64,000 bases of DNA from Bacteroidaceae bacterium (GTDB lineage Bacteria > Bacteroidota > Bacteroidia > Bacteroidales > Bacteroidaceae), in the NCBI GenBank assembly GCA_017535725.1, contig JAFXTO010000006.1:1-64000 (forward strand). Reading direction: 5' to 3'. Position numbers and translations under genes: made by a program. The notes under the pieces are model-generated. The model was not told the DNA's origin and did not search any database. It saw nothing but the letters and a program-made list of their open reading frames with translations. This document shows, in pieces, positions 25,021-34,670 of this stretch; within the stretch, counting starts at the first letter, position 1, and each line of letters starts with the position of its first letter.

Positions 25021-25476
25021 TTACTTCTTGGCCAGCAGGTCGCGGATTTCCGTGAGCAGCACTTCTTCCTTCGTGGGTTCGGGTTCTGGAGCAGGAGCAG
25101 CCGGAGCCTCCTCTTCCTTCTTCTTCAACTTGTTCATCCCCTTAATGAGGAGGAAGATGCAGAATGCCACAATCAGGAAATCGATGCAGGTCTGAACAAA
25201 CGCACCATAGTTCAGGGTGATGGCCTCCGTGGCGGCCTGAACAACTTCGCCTGCCTCGTTCACCACTTCGGGCTTGGCAGCCTTCAGCGTGACAGACAGA
25301 TCCGAGAAGTTCACATTGCCCATGAGCATTGCAATAGGCGGCATGATGATATCGTTGACCACAGAGGTCACAATCTTGCCAAAAGCACCGCCAATGATTA
25401 CACCAACTGCCATGTCTACCACGTTTCCGCGCATGGCGAAGTCCTTAAACTCTTGAATAAAGCTACTTTTTGCCAT
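25021..25476 (-). CDS. mscL: Large-conductance mechanosensitive channel
   Basis: MscL opens under membrane tension to release osmolytes. This 151-residue protein starts [20 protein letters not shown], with TM1 [20 protein letters not shown], a periplasmic loop, TM2 [19 protein letters not shown] and a charged C-terminal bundle ending [13 protein letters not shown] Pro/Ala/Glu linker ([18 protein letters not shown]) separates TM2 from the bundle. The start at 25476 is chosen over one 45 bp upstream because it matches the family N-terminus. Confidence 0.95.
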   Translation of the reverse strand: MAKSSFIQEFKDFAMRGNVVDMAVGVIIGGAFGKIVTSVVNDIIMPPIAMLMGNVNFSDLSVTLKAAKPEVVNEAGEVVQAATEAITLNYGAFVQTCIDFLIVAFCIFLLIKGMNKLKKKEEEAPAAPAPEPEPTKEEVLLTEIRDLLAKK

Positions 25477-25555
25477 ATTTTTGAATAATTTTTGGGGTTT
25501 GATGTCGCAAATATAAAACAATTTTTGTAATTTTGCGGCGTAAAACGATGAAAAA

Positions 25556-25648
25556 ATGACTCAAAGAGTACTCTCGACCCTCATTTTAGCACTTTCAGCC
25601 CTACTTTTGGTAGCTTGCAAGAGTGCAGAATACTGTAATTGCGGTTAA
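25556..25648 (+). CDS. Very small lipoprotein (30 residues)
   Basis: The ORF at 25556-25648 encodes [20 protein letters not shown] followed by [10 protein letters not shown]. It has a Lys/Arg-poor but clear n-region, a Leu-rich h-region and a lipobox L-V-A-C, leaving a 10-residue mature peptide with three cysteines (one lipid-anchored). A TAATTTTG -7-like box lies at 25528-25535. Such micro-lipoproteins ending C-N-C-G occur in other Bacteroidales in my recollection. It sits between divergent mscL and the gapA gene. Confidence 0.55.
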   Translation: MTQRVLSTLILALSALLLVACKSAEYCNCG

Positions 25649-25735
25649 TGAGAAGCCAGAGAACAACCACCAAAAAGAAAGAATTTGTATTCTAAATAAC
25701 CCATTTCATTTTTAACCCTAAAACAACAACAAGAA

Positions 25736-26764
25736 ATGACAAAAGTTGCTATTAACGGTTTCGGCCGTATCGGTCGCCTCGCTTTCCGTCAGATGTTCGA
25801 GGCCGAAGGTTACGAAGTAGTTGCCATCAACGACCTCACCAGCCCCAAAATGCTGGCTCACCTTCTCAAGTATGACACCGCTCAGGGCGGTTTCGCTGGC
25901 AAGTTTGGCGAAGGCAAGCACACTGTCGAGGCTACTGAGAACTCCATCATCGTCGACGGCAAGGAGATTACCATTTATGCAAAGCCCGCTGCTGCTGAGC
26001 TGCCTTGGGGCGAACTCGGCGTAGACGTCGTCCTGGAGTGCACCGGTTTCTACACCTCCAAGGAGAAGGCTAGCGCTCACATCGCTGCTGGTGCTAAGAA
26101 GGTTGTCATCTCCGCTCCCGCCGGCAACGACCTCCCCACCATCGTTTACAACGTGAACCACACCACCCTGACCCCCGAGGACACCGTCATCAGCGCTGCT
26201 TCCTGCACCACCAACTGCCTTGCTCCCATGGCAGCTGCCCTGAACAAGTACGCTCCCATCGTCAGCGGTATCATGAGCACCATCCACGCCTACACGGGCG
26301 ACCAGATGATTCTCGATGGTCCTCAGCGCAAGGGTGACCTCCGTCGCAGCCGCGCCGGTGCCTGCAACATCGTTCCCAACAGCACGGGTGCTGCCAAGGC
26401 TATCGGTCTCGTTATCCCCGAACTGAACGGCAAGCTCATCGGCTCCGCTCAGCGCGTTCCCACCCCCACCGGCTCCACCACCATCCTCGTGGCTGTCGTC
26501 AAGGGTAAGGATGTGACCAAGGAAGGCATCAACGCTGCCATGAAGGCTGCTGTCACCGAGAGCTACGGCTACACCGAGGATCAGATCGTCTCCAGCGATA
26601 TCATCGGCATGAAGTACGGCTCACTCTTCGACGCTACTCAGACCATGGTCAGCAAGATCGACGACGACACCTATCAGGTTCAGGTTGTCAGCTGGTACGA
26701 CAACGAGAACAGCTACACCAGCCAGATGGTTCGCACCATCAAGTACCTCGCTGAACTCAAGTAA
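25736..26764 (+). CDS. gapA: Glyceraldehyde-3-phosphate dehydrogenase, type I
   Basis: GAPDH oxidises glyceraldehyde-3-phosphate to 1,3-bisphosphoglycerate with NAD+ in glycolysis. This 342-residue enzyme has the Rossmann start [13 protein letters not shown], the catalytic Cys157 in [12 protein letters not shown], and the C-terminal block [16 protein letters not shown]. Codon use is extremely biased, as expected for a very highly expressed gene. A strong terminator follows. Confidence 0.97.
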   Translation: MTKVAINGFGRIGRLAFRQMFEAEGYEVVAINDLTSPKMLAHLLKYDTAQGGFAGKFGEGKHTVEATENSIIVDGKEITIYAKPAAAELPWGELGVDVVLECTGFYTSKEKASAHIAAGAKKVVISAPAGNDLPTIVYNVNHTTLTPEDTVISAASCTTNCLAPMAAALNKYAPIVSGIMSTIHAYTGDQMILDGPQRKGDLRRSRAGACNIVPNSTGAAKAIGLVIPELNGKLIGSAQRVPTPTGSTTILVAVVKGKDVTKEGINAAMKAAVTESYGYTEDQIVSSDIIGMKYGSLFDATQTMVSKIDDDTYQVQVVSWYDNENSYTSQMVRTIKYLAELK

Positions 26765-26790
26765 GATAAATCTTACACCATCTAACAACT

Positions 26791-26821
26791 GGACCGTCTG
26801 GCACATGTTGCCGGGCGGTCC
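26791..26821 (+). terminator. Terminator of gapA
   Basis: GGACCGTCTGGC pairs with GCCGGGCGGTCC (12 bp, including G-U pairs) across a 7-nt loop, followed by ATTCGTTTTC. Confidence 0.82.
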
Positions 26822-26849
26822 ATTCGTTTTCTAATGATTAGGAGAAAAG

Positions 26850-26968
26850 ATCATGCGCACAAGAAGGTCATGCGCACAAGAAGGTCATGCGCACAAGAAG
26901 GCAATTCACACAAGAAGGTCATTCACACAAGAAGATCATTCACACAAGAAGGCCATCCCACAAGACAT
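26850..26968. repeat. 17-bp tandem array D, seven units
   Basis: Units of the form GTCATGCGCACAAGAAG drifting to GTCATTCACACAAGAAG, exact 17-bp period over the first six units. It lies between the convergent gapA and rplT genes, just after the gapA terminator. Confidence 0.88.
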
Positions 26969-27034
26969 GATGAATACAGCCCCGTCGACGTGATATCGGC
27001 GAGGCTGCATTTTGGTCAGCGAGAAAAGGTGGGA

Positions 27035-27379
27035 TTACTTCACCTTGGCAACGATAGCCTTGAAGGCTTCGAAGTGGTTCATGGCGAGGTCGGCAAGAAC
27101 CTTACGGTTGATTTCGACACCAGCCTTGTGGAGAGCTCCCATCAACTGGCTGTAGCTCATGCCTTCCATGCGGGCAGCAGCGTTGATACGCTGAATCCAC
27201 AGGGCGCGGAAGCTGCGCTTCTTATTCTTACGATCGCGATAGGCGTAGGTCAGACCCTTCTCCCAAGTGTTCTTGGCAACGGTCCAGACGTTCTTGCGGG
27301 CACCAAAGTAGCCGCGGGTGAGCTTCAGGATTCTTTTTCTCTTTGCACGTGAAGCAACGTGATTTACTGATCTTGGCAT
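27035..27379 (-). CDS. rplT: 50S ribosomal protein L20
   Basis: This 114-residue, strongly basic protein begins [20 protein letters not shown] and contains [23 protein letters not shown] and [20 protein letters not shown], all diagnostic for L20. It is the last gene of infC-rpmI-rplT. L20 is needed early in 50S assembly and in other bacteria represses its own operon; no leader matching those known ones was identified here. Confidence 0.97.
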   Translation of the reverse strand: MPRSVNHVASRAKRKRILKLTRGYFGARKNVWTVAKNTWEKGLTYAYRDRKNKKRSFRALWIQRINAAARMEGMSYSQLMGALHKAGVEINRKVLADLAMNHFEAFKAIVAKVK

Positions 27380-27591
27380 AATTTTGTTTGTTTTTGAACG
27401 TAAGCGAACCTAATTGATTTTATGATTGTAGGCTTTTTATTTTAGGATTGGCTTGCACTTGGCAATCTTTAAATCCTTAAATCCTCAAATCTTGAAATCC
27501 TTAAATTACTTTTGGGCTTAAGCGTTCGGTTTGACTTTGGGTGATTTCCTCTGAACGGAAATACTTGTTTAACTCGTTACCTGATTTGGAA
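27380..27591. other. Spacer between rpmI and rplT with low-complexity repeat
   Basis: No gene seen. Positions ~27460-27510 hold repeated AAATCCTTA/AAATCTTGA units of about 9 bp. The spacer is long for the rpmI-rplT pair, which is usually tightly spaced. Confidence 0.55.
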
Positions 27592-27789
27592 TTAGCGAAG
27601 GAGGAGAAGTTCGCGAACCTGCTTGCGATTAGCAGTGACGACGAGGTCGCTGTGCTGCAGATTACGTTTCTGTTTCTTGGCTTTCTTTGTCAGGATGTGG
27701 CTGTGATAAGCGTGATGACGCTTAATCTTACCCGTTCCGGTGAGCACGAATCTCTTCTTTGCTGCGGAATTAGTCTTTACTTTTGGCAT
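27592..27789 (-). CDS. rpmI: 50S ribosomal protein L35
   Basis: This 65-residue basic protein ([20 protein letters not shown], then [20 protein letters not shown]) matches L35 over its whole length. It lies between infC and rplT, the standard order. Confidence 0.97.
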   Translation of the reverse strand: MPKVKTNSAAKKRFVLTGTGKIKRHHAYHSHILTKKAKKQKRNLQHSDLVVTANRKQVRELLLLR

Positions 27790-27932
27790 TTTTTGTTTTG
27801 ATTTTAATTGTTATTATTAACGGCGTGGCAACGCATATACCGGGCGCAGCGCACAGCCAGTTTTATTTTACGATTTGACGATTTACAATTTTACGATTTG
27901 TGAAATAGTGAAATCGTCCAATTGTCCGATCT

Positions 27933-28619
27933 TTAGTCGTCCCAGTCTTCTCCTTCCACCTTGGGACCCGTGTATTCTTTCTGGGCTTTCTGCTGTGGTT
28001 TCTTGCGAGCAACGGGTTCCTGTGGAATGTCCTCATCATCGTCCTCGTCCCAGTCCTCATCGTCCTCCACCTCGGGAAGAGCGACCTTCTTGGGAGCCGT
28101 TTTCTTGGGGGCAATGAACATCGTCATGCGCTTACCTTCGAGAACCGGCATAGATTCGACCTTTCCGTATTCCTCCAAATCCTGTGCAAAGCGGAGAAGA
28201 AGTACTTCGCCCTGCTCCTTGAAGAGGATACTGCGCCCCCGAAAGAAGACATAAGCCTTCACCTTGTCACCATTAGAGAGGAATCCCATGGCGTGTCTAA
28301 GCTTGAAGTTGTAGTCGTGGTCATCTGTCTGAGGTCCGAAACGGATTTCCTTGACTTCAATCTTGACTTGCTTGGCCTTCATTTCCTTCTGCCGTTTCTT
28401 CTGCTGGTAGATGAACTTGGAATAGTCGATGAGTCGGCATACTGGTGGATCGGCATTAGGAGAGACTTCCACAAGGTCTACTCCTTTTTGTTCGGCAAGG
28501 CGGATAGCATCACGAGTGGGCATCACAGTCGACTCGATGTCATCTCCGACAATTCGGACTTCACGTACCCGTATCTGTTCGTTAATACGGTACTGGCTCT
28601 TAATGTTGTCTTTCTTCAT
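27933..28619 (-). CDS. infC: Translation initiation factor IF-3 with acidic C-terminal extension
   Basis: IF-3 prevents premature subunit joining and proofreads start-codon selection. The N-domain ([18 protein letters not shown]), the linker helix [20 protein letters not shown] and the C-domain ([20 protein letters not shown]) are complete by residue ~170. A further ~50 residues follow, with a very acidic run ([19 protein letters not shown]) and a basic/Gln-rich end. Such tails are seen in Bacteroidetes IF-3 but not in E. coli. Unusually for infC in other phyla, the start is a plain ATG. Its own -7 box lies just upstream at 28698-28705. Confidence 0.95.
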   Translation of the reverse strand: MKKDNIKSQYRINEQIRVREVRIVGDDIESTVMPTRDAIRLAEQKGVDLVEVSPNADPPVCRLIDYSKFIYQQKKRQKEMKAKQVKIEVKEIRFGPQTDDHDYNFKLRHAMGFLSNGDKVKAYVFFRGRSILFKEQGEVLLLRFAQDLEEYGKVESMPVLEGKRMTMFIAPKKTAPKKVALPEVEDDEDWDEDDDEDIPQEPVARKKPQQKAQKEYTGPKVEGEDWDD

Positions 28620-28697
28620 AGATTCGGCCGTGGCCGATGTTGAGGTTTAATATTTAGTATTTCGTGTTTTAGGCCTTATATGTCGCCATTTCGGGCG

Positions 28698-28705
28698 CAA
28701 AGTTA
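28698..28705 (-). promoter_or_regulatory. Promoter -7 box for infC-rpmI-rplT
   Basis: Minus-strand TAACTTTG followed by CGCCC, overlapping the thrS stop codon. It would give infC a promoter separate from thrS with a leader of roughly 70 nt. Confidence 0.5.
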
Positions 28706-30655
28706 ACACTTTTCTGTCATACTACGCACTTCTTCGTTGATTTTCTTTGCGAAATCCTCGAATTTCATGCTTCCTTGGTCGCCTTGCCCCTGTTTGCGTA
28801 CACTTACGGTACCATCTGCGGCTTCTTTTTCTCCCACAATGAGCAGATAGGGGATGTGTTTCATCTCGTTATCACGAATCTTGCGGCCAATCTTTTCGGC
28901 GCGGTCGTCGAGCACGGTACGAACGTCGTTCTGTTCGAGGTATTCACGCACCTGCTTGGCATAGTCCACGAACTTGTCGGATATTGGCAGGATAGCCACC
29001 TGATCGGGAGTAAGCCAGAGAGGGAATTTTCCAGCGGTATGCTCTATGAGTACAGCCACGAAACGTTCCATCGAGCCGAAGGGAGCGCGGTGAATCATGA
29101 CGGGACGGTGCTTCTGGTTGTCCTCGCCGGTATATTCGAGCTGGAATCGCTGGGGAAGCTGATAGTCAACCTGAATGGTTCCAAGCTGCCAACGACGACC
29201 GATGGCATCTTTGACCATGAAGTCAAGCTTAGGACCATAGAAGGCAGCCTCGCCAATTTCCTTACGAGCCGCCATACCCTTCTCGGCACATGCATCCACG
29301 ATAGCCTGTTCTGCATTTGCCCAGTCTTCATCCGAACCGATATACTTTTTCTTGTTCTTGGGATCGCGCAGGGAAATCTGTACCTCCACGTTCTCTTCGC
29401 TGAAATCAAAGGTCGTAAACACACGCTGTATGATGTCTATCACATTGATGAACTCCCTCTTCACCTGATCGGGACGGCAAAAGATGTGGGCATCGTCCTG
29501 CGTGAAGCAACGGACACGGGTCAGGCCGTGCAACTCGCCGCTCATCTCATAGCGATAGACGGTACCGAACTCTGCACACCGGAAAGGCAGTTCCTTGTAT
29601 GAACGGGGACGATTGGCGAATATCTCGCAATGGTGGGGGCAGTTCATGGGCTTGAGCAGATACTCTTCACCTTCTTCCGGAGTCTGAATGGGCTGGAAGC
29701 TGTCCTTGCCATAGTGATCCCAGTGGCCCGATGTCATATAGAGATTCTTACCACCTATATTAGGTGTGATAACCTCCTGATAGCCATATTGCTTCTGAAT
29801 CTTGCGCAGCATCTCCTGCAGACGCAGGCGCAGGTCTGTGCCTTTGGGAAGCCAGATAGGCAAGCCCTTACCGACACGCTCGCTGAACATGAAGAGTTCC
29901 ATCTCCTTGCCAATCCTGCGGTGGTCACGTTTCTTGGCCTCTTCCAGCATGAGGAGGTATTCGTCGAGCATCTTCTTCTTGGGGAAGGTGATGCCATAGA
30001 GGCGCTGCATGTCCTCACGATTAGCATCTCCACGCCAGAAGCAACCAGCCACACTCGTCACCTTCACAACCTTGATAGCACCCGTATTTACGAGGTGCGG
30101 ACCACGGCAGAGGTCGGTGAAGTTACCCTGGGTATAAGTGGTGATGGTGCCGTCTTCGAGGTCCAGGTCAATATGCTCACACTTGAACTTCTGACCGCCA
30201 GCGGCGAACTCCTTCAGGGCATCGGCTTTGGACACTTCGCGACGCACCACAGGCTCCTTCTTGGCAGCCAGTTCCTTCATCTTCTCTTCAATAGCCGCAA
30301 AGTCACCTTCGCTGATTTGTTTGCCGTCGGGCAGGAGAACATCATAATAGAATCCGTTCTCGATAGCAGGGCCGAAGCCGAACTGAATACCGGGATAGAG
30401 CTCCAGCAGAGCCTCGGCAAGCAGGTGGGCGCTGGTGTGCCAGAAGGTGTGCTTGCCCTGCTCATCGTCAAATTTGTAAAGTACAAACTCGGCGTCCTCC
30501 ATGATGGGACGATTCAACTCCACAGTCTCGCCATTCACGCCGCAAGCCAATACTTCGGCTGCCAGACGCGGTGAAATACTCTCGGCAATCTCATAACCCG
30601 TCACACCGGCCTCACGTTCGAGAACCGTTCCATCGGGAAGAGTAATTTTAATCAT
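28703..30655 (-). CDS. thrS: Threonyl-tRNA synthetase
   Basis: This full-length 650-residue class II synthetase has an N-terminal TGS domain ([20 protein letters not shown]), the editing domain with [11 protein letters not shown] and the Y-C-R-G-P-H-like motif LCRGPHL, the catalytic core ([37 protein letters not shown]) and the anticodon-binding domain ([20 protein letters not shown]). It charges tRNA-Thr and edits mischarged serine. It heads the thrS-infC-rpmI-rplT cluster. Confidence 0.97.
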   Translation of the reverse strand: MIKITLPDGTVLEREAGVTGYEIAESISPRLAAEVLACGVNGETVELNRPIMEDAEFVLYKFDDEQGKHTFWHTSAHLLAEALLELYPGIQFGFGPAIENGFYYDVLLPDGKQISEGDFAAIEEKMKELAAKKEPVVRREVSKADALKEFAAGGQKFKCEHIDLDLEDGTITTYTQGNFTDLCRGPHLVNTGAIKVVKVTSVAGCFWRGDANREDMQRLYGITFPKKKMLDEYLLMLEEAKKRDHRRIGKEMELFMFSERVGKGLPIWLPKGTDLRLRLQEMLRKIQKQYGYQEVITPNIGGKNLYMTSGHWDHYGKDSFQPIQTPEEGEEYLLKPMNCPHHCEIFANRPRSYKELPFRCAEFGTVYRYEMSGELHGLTRVRCFTQDDAHIFCRPDQVKREFINVIDIIQRVFTTFDFSEENVEVQISLRDPKNKKKYIGSDEDWANAEQAIVDACAEKGMAARKEIGEAAFYGPKLDFMVKDAIGRRWQLGTIQVDYQLPQRFQLEYTGEDNQKHRPVMIHRAPFGSMERFVAVLIEHTAGKFPLWLTPDQVAILPISDKFVDYAKQVREYLEQNDVRTVLDDRAEKIGRKIRDNEMKHIPYLLIVGEKEAADGTVSVRKQGQGDQGSMKFEDFAKKINEEVRSMTEKC

Positions 30656-30696
30656 ATCTTGTAGCTTTCGTTTATTTAAAATCAGAATAACGGGCG

Positions 30697-30730
30697 CAAA
30701 AATACAACATTATTTCCGAATAGCCACAAG
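30697..30730 (-). promoter_or_regulatory. Promoter of thrS
   Basis: Minus-strand TATTTTTG at 30697-30704, a perfect TAnnTTTG, with CTTG 22 bp upstream at 30727-30730. The ATG is 41 bp downstream. The -33 element directly abuts the T-tract of the upstream terminator. Confidence 0.55.
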
Positions 30731-30760
30731 AAAAAAGGACTTTTCTCCTCCGAAAAGCCC
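30731..30760 (-). terminator. Rho-independent terminator upstream of thrS
   Basis: On the minus strand GGGCTTTTC, a 6-nt loop, GAAAAGTCC and six T residues. It probably ends transcripts of the beta-helix lipoprotein gene before the thrS promoter. An attenuator in a longer thrS leader is the alternative. Confidence 0.75.
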
Positions 30761-31050
30761 TAAAATAAGTATTTTCCGTCATAAATCAACCGTTTTAGTA
30801 ACCGTTAAAAATAAGATGGTATGATTTGGTCTCATATTTTTAGTCTATTTTTGTGCGGTGAAGAAGGCGAAGAGGGTCTTACAGAGGATTGCCCTTGGGC
30901 CATCCGTACCCGATGAGGGGAGCCATAACTCCTATGGCGACGGAGGGCGGGCATTGTGACTGATGAACTGTACGAAAAGAGGCAAAAAGATGAGACATAA
31001 TAATACTTATGATAATACCCAAATTGTACCAAGTTATTTTTAACGGTTAC
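30761..31050. other. Gene-free spacer between beta-helix lipoprotein gene and thrS
   Basis: No coding frame looks real here. Two copies of a TTTTAACGGTTACT-like sequence occur, near 30795 and near 31045, in inverted relationship or as partial direct copies. No RNA gene was recognised. Confidence 0.35.
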
Positions 31051-32613
31051 TTACTTCTTTTTCACGAACTCATAGCAACCAGCATCAGGCGCCCCATCCG
31101 CCAATCGGTTGCGTCCAAGGCGGTCCAGCGGCCAATCGGCACTATGTTTCGGGTCAGCCAGTCCACGAATTGGCGAGCTCTCCTTAGGGGTGAAGTCGTA
31201 AAGGAAATTATGGGTGTCGAAGAGGATGAAATTCTTCTCGTGACGGATGCTGTCGGCATCATCAGCAGAAGGTTGAAGCCAGCTGTCGATGCTGTTCTTG
31301 GTATCGAAGACATTCTCCAGGAATCGAGGGGCATAATCTTCATCATCAGGAACCTCCGTGGCCAGGAAACAATTCCTAAAGAGGTAGTTTGTCTGTGGGG
31401 CGTCGATATCCAGCGGGAAATCTTTAGGGTCCAACGAGGGAAAGAGGATGACATCATCAGCATAACCCGTGATGACACTACTGCAATAGTCTGCCCGCAC
31501 CAACGGGAGATAGACGAGGGAATCCTCTACGTTAGTTAGCTCAAGCGCAAAACCCCTATCGGCCGAGAGTGGGTAGAACTGCGCAATGGTGCAATGGAGA
31601 AAACGGACGTCGCCGCCCGCCTGATAGACACAACGGCCTGCGGCATTAGAGATTTCCGTGTTGTACACTTCGACTCTGCAGTTGCGCAGGCTCAGGGCAT
31701 CGCCGCCAACATTATGGATAATGCTGTTGGTAAGCAGGAGCTTGCGCTCATCGAGCGAAGAGCTGTCGCACAGGATGCCAAAGTTTCCGCTATGCAAATC
31801 CAAGTATGTCAGTTCGTTGCTCATACTTGTCTCTGTCAGCACCACCCCACCCCATCGGTTGGGCAGATTGTCGTAGGGGAGGTAATCAAACATGTGGTCT
31901 GTGCGATCGCCCCGCAGGACGACGGGTGCCTCCAGGGTTCCTTGTGCCAAAAGTCTCCCTCGAACGGTCAGCATGGCTCCATCGTGGAAATAAAGCTGGG
32001 CACCGGCAGCAAGAGTCAGGGTGGCTGCAGGGGCTACGACCAAGCTGTCGTAAATGACAACAGGTCGTCGGTCGCTGATAACCGTATCTTTTAATAAGGT
32101 ATGCGCACGCAAGAAGAAGGCATCGCGCCCCACCACAACCAGGGGGATGCGCTGTTCCCGTCCGCTCTCCAATCGGAAGACGAGGACATCCTTCACCTCA
32201 CGCGGAACGTCAGAGCTAAACTCCGGCAGGGTGACTTCTGCCCGCACGATGATGCTGTCGCGCCGTTTTATCTCGAAGTCTGTAACCCGATTCTCCTCCG
32301 AGCGGCTCATATCCTGCCCATCGATATTGATTCGGAAAGGGCTCATCTTTCCGTTTGCAAGCCATACCTCGCTGATACGCAAGCCCTTGTCCCCACGATT
32401 ATAAACTGAAAGCGTAAGAGTGGAAGAAGGGATGGTAGTCAGCAGCGTGTCAAACAGAAGGGTGTCGCGACTGAAGGTGAGTGAGGCGGAATAGTCGGAA
32501 GTGAAAGAGTCGTAGTCATCGCAGGAAATGAAAAACTGAAAAATGAAAGCATGAAAAATGAAAAATACAAGCAACCCGAGAGGCCTTTTTCCCCCCTTGC
32601 GAGAACGATTCAT
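31051..32613 (-). CDS. Right-handed beta-helix lipoprotein
   Basis: This ~520-residue protein has a lipoprotein signal whose hydrophobic core is F-F-I-F-H-A-F-I-F-Q-F-F-I-S followed by the lipid-anchor Cys (SCDDYDSF). The N-terminal ~130 residues look like an immunoglobulin-like fold. From about residue 150 onward come beta-helix rungs (AAGAQLYFHDGAMLTVRGRL, then GTLEAPVVLRGDR) and later LTNSIIHNVGGDALSLRNCR. The tail LGRNRLADGAPDAGCYEF is typical of Bacteroidetes surface beta-helix proteins. The likely location is the outer membrane; the ligand is unknown. The start MNRSRKGGK at 32613 is preferred for a normal signal length; 32658 is also possible. Confidence 0.75.
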   Translation of the reverse strand: MNRSRKGGKRPLGLLVFFIFHAFIFQFFISCDDYDSFTSDYSASLTFSRDTLLFDTLLTTIPSSTLTLSVYNRGDKGLRISEVWLANGKMSPFRINIDGQDMSRSEENRVTDFEIKRRDSIIVRAEVTLPEFSSDVPREVKDVLVFRLESGREQRIPLVVVGRDAFFLRAHTLLKDTVISDRRPVVIYDSLVVAPAATLTLAAGAQLYFHDGAMLTVRGRLLAQGTLEAPVVLRGDRTDHMFDYLPYDNLPNRWGGVVLTETSMSNELTYLDLHSGNFGILCDSSSLDERKLLLTNSIIHNVGGDALSLRNCRVEVYNTEISNAAGRCVYQAGGDVRFLHCTIAQFYPLSADRGFALELTNVEDSLVYLPLVRADYCSSVITGYADDVILFPSLDPKDFPLDIDAPQTNYLFRNCFLATEVPDDEDYAPRFLENVFDTKNSIDSWLQPSADDADSIRHEKNFILFDTHNFLYDFTPKESSPIRGLADPKHSADWPLDRLGRNRLADGAPDAGCYEFVKKK

Positions 32614-32678
32614 TGCCAACATACTGTAATTCTTATTTTTCATTCCTTCATTCTTCATTCTTCAATATTTCAACTTTT

Positions 32679-34124
32679 TCACACATGCTCCAATATGGCC
32701 AGCAGATGCTGCCAAACCATATCGACGGTCGGTATCAGCAGGCGCTCGTCGGGCGAGTGGACACCGCGCAACGTGGGACCGAAGCTGACCATATCCAGCC
32801 CGGGGTACTTCTCCGAGAAGAGACCACACTCCAAACCTGCATGAATGCCTCGGACCACGGGCTCTTTCTGGAACAGACGCACGTACTGCTCGCGGGCGAT
32901 ACGCAGGATCTCGCTCTTCGGATTCATGGCCCAGCCGGGATAGCCTTCGCCAATCTCCACCTCAGCACCAGCCAGTTCGAAGACGGCGGCCACCGTGTGT
33001 GCCATATTATGACGGTTGCTGAGCAGCGAACTGCGCTGGCTGCTGTTAACGAGGATAACACCCGGCTCTGTCTGCTTGATGCTGGCGAGGTTGCTGCTGG
33101 TTTCCACGAGAGAAATATCCTGACTCATGGCATAGACGCCATTGTCCACGGCCTGCAGAGCGCTGATAAGTCGGCAGTTGACATCTGCAGGCAACACAGT
33201 AGCTGCTGCCTCCTCACTCTCGAGCAGGAATTCCATCGAAGGCTCTGTGGAGCAGAACTCCTCCTGCACGTCGGCGGCGAAGATATTCCACTTCACGCGC
33301 GCCTGCTCCTTATATTTAATAGGTATGCACACGAGGCACGAGGCTTCGCGGGGGATGGCGTTGTGCAGGCCACCAGCCTGGATATCGCTCAGGCGCAGCC
33401 CCCACTCCTTCATGCCATCGTAGAGGTAGCGTGCCAGGAGTTTGTTGGCATTGGCGCGTTTCTTGTCGATATCGTCGCCGCTGTGACCACCCGTCAGTCC
33501 CTTGATGGTCAACCTGATGAAGAAGGCATTAGCAGGTGCTGCTTCGGGCGTGAAGCGGAAGGTGGCAGTGGTGCGGCAACCTCCGGCACAGCTCACGAAC
33601 AGCTCGCCCTCATCCTCAGAGTCGAGGTTTATGAGCATCTGTCCTGTCATGAATCCGGGCTTCATGCCCTCGGCTCCCGTCAGTCCCGTCTCCTCGTCTC
33701 GGGTGAAGACGCATTCCAGCGGACCATGCTTCAGGGTGTTGTCAGCGAGGATAGCCATTTCCATCGCGCAACCGATACCATCGTCTGCTCCCAGGGTCGT
33801 TCCCTTGGCCTTCATCCATTCACCGTCGATATAGGTCTGAATGGCGTCGCGATCGAAATCGAAGTCCACATCGTTGTTTTTCTCGCAGACCATGTCCATG
33901 TGGCTTTGCAGGATGATCGTGGGTTTCTGTTCCATTCCAGGCGTGGCCGGCTTGCGGATGAGCACATTGCCAGTCTCGTCCACCAACGTTTCCAGTCCGA
34001 GGCCTTCGCCGAACTCCCGAAGGAAGGCTATCATCTTCTCTTCGCGCTTCGAAGGACGCGGAACTGCATTGATTCGAGCGAACATCTCGAACACAAGAGC
34101 GGGTTTTAATTCAATCTTTTCCAT
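32679..34124 (-). CDS. pepD: Aminoacyl-histidine dipeptidase (Xaa-His dipeptidase, M20 family)
   Basis: This 481-residue M20C metallopeptidase has the metal motif LQSHMDMVCEKN near residue 80, TLGADDGIGCAMEMAI near 117, FTRDEETGLTGAEG near 146, LDSEDEGE, and a C-terminal HAGLECGLF. It hydrolyses Xaa-His and other dipeptides in the cytosol. The neighbouring beta-helix gene follows in the same direction with a short gap; a divergent promoter lies upstream at 34162-34193 for the plus strand. Confidence 0.93.
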   Translation of the reverse strand: MEKIELKPALVFEMFARINAVPRPSKREEKMIAFLREFGEGLGLETLVDETGNVLIRKPATPGMEQKPTIILQSHMDMVCEKNNDVDFDFDRDAIQTYIDGEWMKAKGTTLGADDGIGCAMEMAILADNTLKHGPLECVFTRDEETGLTGAEGMKPGFMTGQMLINLDSEDEGELFVSCAGGCRTTATFRFTPEAAPANAFFIRLTIKGLTGGHSGDDIDKKRANANKLLARYLYDGMKEWGLRLSDIQAGGLHNAIPREASCLVCIPIKYKEQARVKWNIFAADVQEEFCSTEPSMEFLLESEEAAATVLPADVNCRLISALQAVDNGVYAMSQDISLVETSSNLASIKQTEPGVILVNSSQRSSLLSNRHNMAHTVAAVFELAGAEVEIGEGYPGWAMNPKSEILRIAREQYVRLFQKEPVVRGIHAGLECGLFSEKYPGLDMVSFGPTLRGVHSPDERLLIPTVDMVWQHLLAILEHV

Positions 34125-34161
34125 ATTATTCTGCTAAATTTGGTTAAAGTCTGTCAGAAAG

Positions 34162-34193
34162 TTGGCCTGCGAGAGTAAGTTTGCTTATCTTTG
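34162..34193 (+). promoter_or_regulatory. Promoter of the 34-kb plus-strand genes
   Basis: TTG at 34162-34164, a 21-bp spacer, then TATCTTTG at 34186-34193. The first ATG is at 34267. Confidence 0.6.
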
Positions 34194-34266
34194 CACCGTT
34201 TTTCGGCGACAAAGATACATCATACGATGTTTCCGTCCAAGAAATCTCATAAAAATAACGTAAGAA

Positions 34267-34488
34267 ATGGTCAAATTATTGCTCATAACACTCGGAATTG
34301 TGGCTGTTGCCGTCCTGCTGCTCTCCATGAAGCTGCTACTGAAAGGCGACACACGCGGACCGATGACTCATATCGGAGCATCCAAGGCGATGCGAGAACG
34401 AGGAATCCATTGTGTGGAGAGTATGGATGCCATTGAGCGGCACCAACGAGCCAACCGTCCGCACGCCAAAGAGAGAACGGAGAATTGA
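34267..34488 (+). CDS. Small single-pass membrane protein, conserved in Bacteroidales
   Basis: This 73-residue protein has one N-terminal transmembrane helix (LLLITLGIVAVAVLLLSMKL) and a basic cytosolic tail containing MTHIGASKAMRERGIHC. The T-H-I-G-x-x-K-A-M-R-x-x-G-I-H-C block resembles small unnamed Bacteroidales membrane proteins that I recall; no function is known. It follows a clean promoter, which supports it being real. Confidence 0.6.
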   Translation: MVKLLLITLGIVAVAVLLLSMKLLLKGDTRGPMTHIGASKAMRERGIHCVESMDAIERHQRANRPHAKERTEN

Positions 34489-34489
34489 G

Positions 34490-34660
34490 ATGCTGAAAAG
34501 TTGAACTTTTGGAGCAGCGAGCGCCATCAAGCTTGCTTGAAATGGCCGAGTCGTGACAAAAGTCAGCGAAGCTAAATATTGAAAGATTGAAACGTTGAAA
34601 GATTGAAAGATTGAGATTTGAAAGATTGATAATTGAATATTGATAATAATTAATCCTTTT
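34490..34660. repeat. Spacer with hairpin element and TTGAAA repeats
   Basis: A GC-rich block at about 34511-34574 contains a hairpin GCCATCAAGC-TT-GCTTG-AA-ATGGC (34523-34546) followed by CGAGTCGTGACAAAAGTCAG. It is flanked on both sides by TTGAAA-type repeats. It could be a small non-autonomous mobile element. Confidence 0.5.
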
Positions 34661-34670
34661 AGAAAAAGCA

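Noticed and set aside
32613..34109. 498-residue plus-strand frame opposite pepD
   Set aside because: pepD shows complete M20 motifs; the antisense frame has none.
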